A stretch of 64,000 nucleotides of DNA from Lysobacter sp. KIS68-7. GTDB lineage: Bacteria; Pseudomonadota; Gammaproteobacteria; Xanthomonadales; Xanthomonadaceae. The DNA lies in NCBI RefSeq assembly GCF_021284745.1, contig NZ_CP089925.1, forward strand, positions 1,859,001 through 1,923,000, given 5' to 3'. The translations under genes were made by a program, and so were the position numbers. A model generated the notes under the pieces. It worked only from the letters and a program-made list of their open reading frames with translations. It was not told where the DNA came from and ran no database searches. Positions 58,154 to 64,000 of this stretch are shown one piece after another; position 1 is the first letter of the stretch, and the number at the start of each line of letters is the position of its first letter.

Positions 58154-59662
58154 ATGCGTCTTCCGAACTTCCGCAATCCCACGCTGCGCAGCGCCTTGCT
58201 CGTCGCGGCTACCGCCACGGCCACGTCCGCGGTGCTGCTGACCAACGTCGACGCGCAGACCGCGCCCGCCGCGGCGCAGGCACCCCAGATGGTCGCCGGC
58301 CTGCCGGACTTCACCCATCTCGTCGACCAGGTCGGTCCGGCCGTCGTCAACGTCGAAGCCAACATCGGCGGCGGCGGGCGCGACCAGCCCGCGCTCGAAG
58401 ACGACGAAGACATGCCGGAATTCTTCCGGCGCTTCTTCGGCCCGGGTATGCCCATGCCGCAAGGGCCGTCGCCCGGTCGCGGGCAGGGCGTGTCCTTCGG
58501 CACCGGCTTCCTCATTTCCGGCGACGGTTACGTCCTCACCAACCACCACGTCGTCGACGGCGCCAACGAAGTCACCGTGCGCCTGTCCGATCGCCGCGAG
58601 TTCAAGGCGAAGGTCGTCGGCAGCGACGAACAATCCGACGTTGCGCTGCTCAAGATCGCCGCCACCGGCCTGCCCTCGCTGCGCATGGGCGATTCGCGCC
58701 AGCTGCGTCCGGGCCAGTGGGTCGTCGCGATCGGTTCGCCGTTCGGCCTGGACCACTCGGTCACCGCCGGCATCGTCAGCGCGGTGGGTCGCGCCAACCC
58801 GTATGCGAACCAGCAGTACGTGCCCTTCATCCAGACCGACGTCGCGATCAACCGCGGCAACTCCGGTGGCCCGCTGCTCGACACGCGCGGCCAGGTGGTC
58901 GGCATCAACTCCCAGATCTTCAGCAACTCCGGCGGCTACATGGGCGTGAGCTTCGCGATCCCCATCGACGTCGCGATGAACGCCGTGGACCAGCTCAAGG
59001 CGCATGGCCGCGTGAGCCGCGGCCTGCTGGGCATCGGCCTGGAAGGCATCGACGCCGACCAGGCCAAGGCGCTCGGCCTGCCCGATACGCGCGGCGCGCT
59101 CGTGCGCGAAGTGCAGCCGGGCAGCGGTGCGTCGAAGGCCGGCGTGCAACGGCTCGACGTGATCCGCGCCTTCAACGGCACGCCGATCGACGATGCGTCT
59201 TCGCTGCCGCCGCTGGTCGGTGCATTGCCGCCGGGTGCGCGCACGACGCTCTCGATCATGCGCGACGGCAAGGCACGCGATGTCACCGTGGTGCTCGGCG
59301 AACTGGAAACGGCCGCCGAACCGCGCAGCATCCCCGCGTCCGACACGCCGGCGCCGTCGTATCGCAATTCGCTCGGCATCGTCGGCGAGGACATCGATTC
59401 GGGCGACCGCCAGCGCATGGGCCTGCCGAACGACGAAGGCGTGGCGATCGCGCGCATCGAAGGCCTCGCCGCCAAGCGTGCGGGCCTGCAGCCGGGCGAC
59501 ATCGTCCTCGCGGTGGGCCGGACCTCGGTGAACAGTGCCTCCCAGCTCGATCGCGCGCTGGCCGCGCTGAAGCCGGGCGACACGGCGATGCTGCTCGTCC
59601 AGCGCGGCGGCAGCAGCCGCTACGTCGCCGTTTCCCCGCGTTCCGAGTCCCAAACCCAGTAA
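58154..59662 (+). CDS. degP: Periplasmic serine protease DegP/MucD
   Basis: The 502-residue product has a signal peptide (cut near TNVDAQ). The trypsin-like triad is His132 (LTNHHVVDG), Asp162 (SDVALLK) and Ser237 (NRGNSGGPLL). Two PDZ domains follow (about 285-370 and 395-495). Degrades misfolded envelope proteins. Third gene of the sigma-E operon. Confidence 0.95.
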   Translation: MRLPNFRNPTLRSALLVAATATATSAVLLTNVDAQTAPAAAQAPQMVAGLPDFTHLVDQVGPAVVNVEANIGGGGRDQPALEDDEDMPEFFRRFFGPGMPMPQGPSPGRGQGVSFGTGFLISGDGYVLTNHHVVDGANEVTVRLSDRREFKAKVVGSDEQSDVALLKIAATGLPSLRMGDSRQLRPGQWVVAIGSPFGLDHSVTAGIVSAVGRANPYANQQYVPFIQTDVAINRGNSGGPLLDTRGQVVGINSQIFSNSGGYMGVSFAIPIDVAMNAVDQLKAHGRVSRGLLGIGLEGIDADQAKALGLPDTRGALVREVQPGSGASKAGVQRLDVIRAFNGTPIDDASSLPPLVGALPPGARTTLSIMRDGKARDVTVVLGELETAAEPRSIPASDTPAPSYRNSLGIVGEDIDSGDRQRMGLPNDEGVAIARIEGLAAKRAGLQPGDIVLAVGRTSVNSASQLDRALAALKPGDTAMLLVQRGGSSRYVAVSPRSESQTQ

Positions 59663-59695
59663 GCGCACGCCGGCCCGGCCAGGGCCGGCACTGCA

Positions 59696-59736
59696 TCGCC
59701 CCCGCCCCGACGGCACCAAACGGGGCGGGGAGGGGC
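59696..59736 (+). terminator. GC-rich hairpin between degP and lepA
   Basis: CGCCCCCGCCCCG pairs with CGGGGCGGGGAGGGGCG around ACGGCACCAAA, without a U tract. A GATAAT at 59743-59748 after it may be the -10 box for lepA. Confidence 0.4.
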
Positions 59737-59779
59737 GCTGTGCGATAATGCCGCGCTTTTTTCAGGCCTTCGCCATTCG

Positions 59780-61573
59780 ATGCAGCACATTCGCAATTTC
59801 TCCATCATCGCCCACGTCGACCACGGCAAATCGACGCTGGCCGATCGCATCATCCAGCTCTGCGGCGGGCTCGAAGCCCGCGAGATGGAGGCGCAGGTGC
59901 TCGACTCGAATCCCATCGAGCGCGAGCGCGGCATCACCATCAAGGCGCAGTCCGTCTCGCTGCCGTACACGGCGAAGGACGGCATCACCTACCAGCTGAA
60001 CTTCATCGACACGCCGGGCCACGTGGACTTCAGCTACGAAGTCTCGCGCTCGCTCGCCGCCTGCGAAGGCGCGCTGCTCGTCGTGGACGCCGCACAGGGC
60101 GTGGAAGCGCAATCGGTCGCCAACTGCTACACGGCGGTGGAACAGGGCCTGGAAGTCGTCCCGGTCCTCAACAAGATCGACCTGCCCACGGCCGACATCG
60201 ACCGCGTCAAGAAGGAAATCGAAGCCGTCATCGGCATCGACGCCGAAGACGCCGTGTCCATCAGCGCCAAGACCGGCCTGAACGTGCCGGACGTGCTCGA
60301 AGCCATCGTGCAGCGCATCCCGCCGCCGAAGCCGCGCGACACCGACAAGCTGCAGGCGCTGATCATCGACTCGTGGTTCGACAACTACCTCGGCGTCGTC
60401 AGCCTCGTGCGCGTGATGCAGGGCGAGATCGTGCCCGGCACCAAGATGCTGGTGATGTCCACCGGCCGCACGCACCTGGTGGACTCCGTCGGCGTGTTCA
60501 CGCCCAAGCGCAAGCCGCTGCCGAAGCTCGGCGCGGGCGAGGTGGGCTGGATCACCGCTTCGATCAAGGACGTGCACGGCGCGCCGGTGGGCGACACGCT
60601 CACCCTGGCCAGCGACCCGGCGAAGTCCCCGCTGCCCGGCTTCCAGGAAATGCAGCCGCGCGTGTTCGCCGGCCTGTTCCCGGTGGATGCCGAGGACTAC
60701 CCCGCGCTGCGCGAAGCGCTGGAAAAGCTGCGCCTCAACGACGCCGCGCTGCGCTTCGAACCGGAAAGCTCCGAGGCGATGGGCTTCGGCTTCCGCTGCG
60801 GCTTCCTCGGCATGCTGCACCTGGAGATCGTGCAGGAGCGCCTGGAGCGCGAATACGACCTCAACCTGATCACCACCGCGCCCACGGTGATCTACGAAGT
60901 GCTCAAGACCGACGGCAGCGTGATGCCGCTGGACAACCCGGCCAAGCTCCCGCCGGTGAACCACATCGAAGAGATCCGCGAACCGATCATCCGCGCCAAC
61001 GTGCTCACCCCGCCGGACTACGTCGGCAACGTGATCACGCTGTGCGAAGAGAAGCGCGGCTCGCAGGTCGGCATCACCTACATGGGCAGCCAGGTGCAGA
61101 TCAGCTACGAGCTGCCGATGGCCGAAGTGGTGCTCGACTTCTTCGACCGCCTGAAGTCGGTCTCGCGCGGCTACGCCTCGCTGGACTACCACTTCGTGCG
61201 CTTCCAGGCCGGCCCGTTCGTGCGCGTGGACACGCTGATCAACGGCGACAAGGTGGATGCGCTGTCGATCATCACCCACCGCGCCCACGCCGACCGCCGC
61301 GGCCGCGACCTCACCGAGAAGATGCGCGAGCTGATTCCGCGGCAGATGTTCGACGTGGCCATCCAGGCCGCCGTCGGCTCGCAGATCATCGCCCGCAGCA
61401 CGGTCAAGGCGCTTCGCAAGAACGTGCTGGCCAAGTGCTACGGCGGCGACGCGACCCGCAAGAAGAAGCTCCTCGAGAAGCAGAAAGAAGGCAAGAAGCG
61501 GATGAAGCAGGTCGGCCGGGTCGAAATCCCGCAGGAAGCCTTCCTCGCCGTATTGCAGGTCGACAACAAGTAA
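59780..61573 (+). CDS. lepA: Elongation factor 4 (LepA)
   Basis: The 597-residue translational GTPase has G1 [14 protein letters not shown], the switch region [14 protein letters not shown]3 DTPGHVDF, G4 NKIDLP, and the LepA-specific C-terminal domain ending [12 protein letters not shown]. Length equals the family. Followed by lepB as in E. coli. Confidence 0.98.
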   Translation: MQHIRNFSIIAHVDHGKSTLADRIIQLCGGLEAREMEAQVLDSNPIERERGITIKAQSVSLPYTAKDGITYQLNFIDTPGHVDFSYEVSRSLAACEGALLVVDAAQGVEAQSVANCYTAVEQGLEVVPVLNKIDLPTADIDRVKKEIEAVIGIDAEDAVSISAKTGLNVPDVLEAIVQRIPPPKPRDTDKLQALIIDSWFDNYLGVVSLVRVMQGEIVPGTKMLVMSTGRTHLVDSVGVFTPKRKPLPKLGAGEVGWITASIKDVHGAPVGDTLTLASDPAKSPLPGFQEMQPRVFAGLFPVDAEDYPALREALEKLRLNDAALRFEPESSEAMGFGFRCGFLGMLHLEIVQERLEREYDLNLITTAPTVIYEVLKTDGSVMPLDNPAKLPPVNHIEEIREPIIRANVLTPPDYVGNVITLCEEKRGSQVGITYMGSQVQISYELPMAEVVLDFFDRLKSVSRGYASLDYHFVRFQAGPFVRVDTLINGDKVDALSIITHRAHADRRGRDLTEKMRELIPRQMFDVAIQAAVGSQIIARSTVKALRKNVLAKCYGGDATRKKKLLEKQKEGKKRMKQVGRVEIPQEAFLAVLQVDNK

Positions 61574-61624
61574 GCTTGCGCCGGCCGGGGTCCCCCGGGC
61601 CGGGCGACGCGCATAGGAGCTGGC

Positions 61625-62422
61625 ATGGTGTGGTTCGAAACGATCCTGGTAGTGCTGACCCTGCTCACCGGGATCATTTGGCTGGGGGACAAGCTGTTCT
61701 TCGCCAAGGCCCGCGCCGAGCGGGCGGGCTTGCTCGATGAGAAGGAACCGTTGCTGGTCGACTACTCGCGGGCCTTCTTCCCCGTGCTGGCGGTCGTGCT
61801 GGGCCTGCGCAGCTTCGTCGCCGAGCCCTTCCGCATCCCCTCCAGCTCGATGATGCCCTCGCTGCTGATCGGCGACTTCATCCTGGTCAACAAGTACGCC
61901 TACGGGCTGCGGATGCCGATCACCAACAAGAAGTTCCTCGACATCGGCGAGCCCAAGCGCGGCGACGTGGTGGTCTTCCGCCCGCCGCACCACCCCGACC
62001 AGGACTGGATCAAGCGCGTGGTCGGCTTGCCGGGCGACACCGTCGCCTACCGGGACAACACCGTGTACGTGAACGGTGTCGCCTTCAAGTACCGCCCGAT
62101 CGGCCAATATGTGGGCAAGGGGAAGGGTGCGGAGATGACCGGCGCGGACCTGCTGGAGGAAGCGCTTCCCGGCCGCCCGCACCCCGTCCTGGAACACGAG
62201 GATTATCCGTTCGGCATGCAAGGGGATGGCGAATGGGTCGTGCCGCCCGGCAACTATTTCGTGATGGGCGACAATCGTGATAATTCTGAGGACAGCCGAT
62301 TCTGGCCGACGCACTTCCTGCCGGAGGAAAACCTCCGCGGAAAGGCCTTCCTGATCTGGCTGAATTTCGACATGGATGCCGGCGGCGTGGATTTCTCGAG
62401 GATCGGCTCGAACATCCCGTAA
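61625..62422 (+). CDS. lepB: Signal peptidase I
   Basis: The 265-residue membrane protease has two N-terminal helices (about 3-21 and 50-65). Nucleophile Ser75 is in FRIPSSSMMPSLLIGD. The catalytic Lys130 is in DWIKRVVGLPGD, and box E reads VMGDNRDNSEDSRFWP. Removes signal peptides from exported proteins. Confidence 0.97.
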   Translation: MVWFETILVVLTLLTGIIWLGDKLFFAKARAERAGLLDEKEPLLVDYSRAFFPVLAVVLGLRSFVAEPFRIPSSSMMPSLLIGDFILVNKYAYGLRMPITNKKFLDIGEPKRGDVVVFRPPHHPDQDWIKRVVGLPGDTVAYRDNTVYVNGVAFKYRPIGQYVGKGKGAEMTGADLLEEALPGRPHPVLEHEDYPFGMQGDGEWVVPPGNYFVMGDNRDNSEDSRFWPTHFLPEENLRGKAFLIWLNFDMDAGGVDFSRIGSNIP

Positions 62423-62464
62423 TACGGCATCGGCAAGACAACGCGACCTTGGGGAGGGGACAAC

Positions 62465-62842
62465 ATGAAACGCACGCAACGCGGCATCACGCTGCTCGGG
62501 TTCATCCTGATCCTGGCCGTGGCCGGCATCTTCATCTTCGTCGGCATGAAGGTGGTGCCGATGTACATGGAGTACTACGCGGTCAAGAAATCGCTCCAGG
62601 GCCTGGCGCTCGAGCCGGGCATCGCCAACGCCTCGCCCGAGCGCATCCGCAACCTGTTCTTCCGCCGCCTGTACGTGAACTACTCGGAGAACGTGAAGGC
62701 GGAGAACGTGAAGATCGAACGCGCGCCCGGCGGCTGGCACATGACCGTCAATTACGAGGTGCGCCGCGAGCTCATCTCCAACCTCGACGTGGTCGGCAGA
62801 TTCGAAGCGGCAAAGGACCTGACGCACGGTGGTCCGGACTGA
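62465..62842 (+). CDS. DUF4845 domain-containing protein
   Basis: The 125-residue product starts [20 protein letters not shown], a single-helix (pilin-like) anchor, followed by a periplasmic domain with [14 protein letters not shown] and NYEVRREL. Conserved between lepB and rnc in proteobacteria; function unknown. Overlaps rnc by 14 nt. Confidence 0.9.
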   Translation: MKRTQRGITLLGFILILAVAGIFIFVGMKVVPMYMEYYAVKKSLQGLALEPGIANASPERIRNLFFRRLYVNYSENVKAENVKIERAPGGWHMTVNYEVRRELISNLDVVGRFEAAKDLTHGGPD

Positions 62843-63506
62843 TCGCCTGCGCCTGCCCGGATACGACTTCGTCGATCCGGGCCTGCTCGCCCAGGCGCTG
62901 ACGCATCGCAGCGCCGCGGCGCTGCACAACGAGCGCCTGGAATTCCTCGGCGACGCACTGGTCAACCTGTTCGTCGCCGAAGCCCTCTACACGCACTGGC
63001 CGAAGGCCGACGAAGGCACGCTCACGCGTGCCCGCGCCGAACTCGTGCGCGAATCCTCGCTCGCCACCATCGCCCGCACGCTCGGGCTCGGCGAACACCT
63101 GATCCTCGGCCCCGGCGAAATGAAATCCGGCGGCCATCGCCGCGACTCGATCCTCGCCGACGCGGTGGAAGCGATCGTCGGTGCGATCTACTTCGACGCC
63201 GGCTTCGAGAAATGCCGCGACGCCGTGCTGCCCTGGTTCGACACCGCGATCGCCGCGCTGCCGCCGCCCAACAAGCTCGGCAAGGACGCGAAGACCCGCC
63301 TGCAGGAATGGTTGCAGGGGCGCGGCAAGCCGCTGCCGGTGTACCGCCTCATCGCCGAAACCGGCGACGAACACGCCAAGCAGTTCCTCGTGGCCTGCGC
63401 CATCGCCGACCCGGCGCTGGAATGCGAAGGCACGGGCAGCTCGCGCCGGGCCGCGGAGCAAGCGGCGGCCGAGCGCGTCCTGGCCCAGGTGGATCCGACG
63501 CCGTAG
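62829..63506 (+). CDS. rnc: Ribonuclease III
   Basis: The 225-residue product starts at GTG inside the end of the DUF4845 gene. The RNase III signature [35 protein letters not shown], and a C-terminal double-stranded RNA-binding domain (about 150-222) are present. Processes rRNA and double-stranded RNA. Confidence 0.97.
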   Translation: MVRTDRLRLPGYDFVDPGLLAQALTHRSAAALHNERLEFLGDALVNLFVAEALYTHWPKADEGTLTRARAELVRESSLATIARTLGLGEHLILGPGEMKSGGHRRDSILADAVEAIVGAIYFDAGFEKCRDAVLPWFDTAIAALPPPNKLGKDAKTRLQEWLQGRGKPLPVYRLIAETGDEHAKQFLVACAIADPALECEGTGSSRRAAEQAAAERVLAQVDPTP

Positions 63507-63540
63507 CGTCGGGGTGAGGGGAGGCGGCGTCCCTTCCGCG

Positions 63541-63546
63541 TAGAAT
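63541..63546 (+). promoter_or_regulatory. Possible -10 box of era
   Basis: TAGAAT ends 8 nt before the era ATG, with no clear -35 and no ribosome site between. If used, era would have a leaderless transcript. Confidence 0.35.
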
Positions 63547-63554
63547 CGCGCCCC

Positions 63555-64000
63555 ATGGAATCCTCCCCCTTCCGCGCCGGGCACGTTGCCGTGATCGGTC
63601 GCCCGAACGTCGGCAAATCGACGCTCGTCAATGCGTTGGTCGGCTTCAAGATCAGCATCACCTCCAATCGCCCGCAGACCACGCGCCACCGCCTGCTCGG
63701 CATCGCCACCTTCCCGCACGGCCAGCTGATGCTGGTCGATACGCCCGGCCTGCATCGCGAACAAAAGCGCGCGATGAACCGCATGATGAACCGCGCCGCG
63801 CGCGGTGCGCTCGAAGGCGTGGACGCCGCCGTGCTCGTGATCGAAGCCGGCCGCTGGGACGACGAAGACACGCTCGCCTACGACGCCCTGAAGGAAGCGG
63901 GCGTGCCGGTGGTGCTCGCGGTCAACCAGGTCGACCGCATCAAGGACAAGACGCAGTTGCTGCCCTTCCTCGCGAAGGTCGCGGGCGAGCGCGACTTCGC
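63555..64000 (+). CDS. era: GTPase Era (3' end outside window)
   Basis: The first 148 residues are visible. G1 [19 protein letters not shown]2 region [14 protein letters not shown]3 LVDTPGLH and G4 [11 protein letters not shown] are all present. Era binds 16S rRNA in 30S assembly. It follows rnc as in other proteobacteria. Confidence 0.97.
   Translation, partial: MESSPFRAGHVAVIGRPNVGKSTLVNALVGFKISITSNRPQTTRHRLLGIATFPHGQLMLVDTPGLHREQKRAMNRMMNRAARGALEGVDAAVLVIEAGRWDDEDTLAYDALKEAGVPVVLAVNQVDRIKDKTQLLPFLAKVAGERDF

Noticed and set aside
59762-62965. 1067-aa antisense frame over lepA-lepB
   Set aside because: Composition (His/Arg/Val/Asp-rich, no domains) is that of an antisense shadow of high-GC coding DNA. 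The same holds for 15907-18534 opposite lon and 14283-15947 opposite clpX.

Overview
The window is high-GC, gene-dense bacterial chromosome. Its gene orders are those of a gammaproteobacterium, most likely a member of the Xanthomonadaceae (Lysobacter or a near relative). Diagnostic blocks are tig-clpP-clpX-lon-hupB-ppiD, mltD-gloB-yafS-rnhA-dnaQ, yceD-rpmF-fabH-fabD-fabG-acpP-fabF-pabB-pabC-mltG-tmk-holB-pilZ and rpoE-rseA-degP-lepA-lepB-DUF4845-rnc-era. Genus is an inference from gene order and base composition; there is no 16S gene here.

Layout. 1-2015: the end of a Bax-inhibitor-1 family gene, two small genes, and a tRNA group (Pro, Arg, His, Lys). 2016-5761: a genomic island of about 3.7 kb inserted in the 3' end of the tRNA-Lys(CTT) gene. 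It is flanked by a perfect 51-bp direct repeat, is visibly less GC-rich than its surroundings, and has no integrase. It carries a HEPN-like protein, an unknown protein, a DUF1254/DUF1214 protein and a DUF4224-like phage protein, plus four copies of a 30-nt palindrome. 5817-12152: a divergent cluster holding a flavin oxidoreductase, a membrane spermidine-synthase-like protein, DUF350, SPFH, double-DUF4178 and a small membrane peptide, which looks like a membrane or polyamine-linked stress module. 12220-21256: tRNA-Leu, protein quality control (trigger factor, ClpXP, Lon), HU, tRNA-Val/Asp and PpiD.

21257-21877 has no convincing gene but is strongly structured: two inverted copies of a ~124-nt hairpin element, whose stems differ by paired compensatory changes, surround further hairpins. 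21878-33180: FabI, lytic transglycosylase, glyoxalase II, RNase H, DnaQ, PP2C phosphatase, LPS enzymes (heptosyltransferase-like, Kdo kinase), an MBL hydrolase, moaACDE, two tRNA-Ser genes and the 4.5S RNA. 33181-43560: dnaX-ybaB-recR, HIT protein, Slp lipoprotein, a MoxR/DUF58/transglutaminase operon, an ArnT-like glycosyltransferase and Maf. 43678-54261: fatty-acid synthesis, folate precursor synthesis, MltG, Tmk, HolB and PilZ. 54276-64000: a fatty-acid oxidation multifunctional protein, the sigma-E envelope stress operon, LepA, signal peptidase, RNase III and the start of Era.

Most of the window is conserved core genome. The parts that deserve attention are the integrase-less tRNA-Lys island with intact att and candidate arm sites, the covarying inverted-repeat element after ppiD, and the polyamine/SPFH/DUF4178 module.
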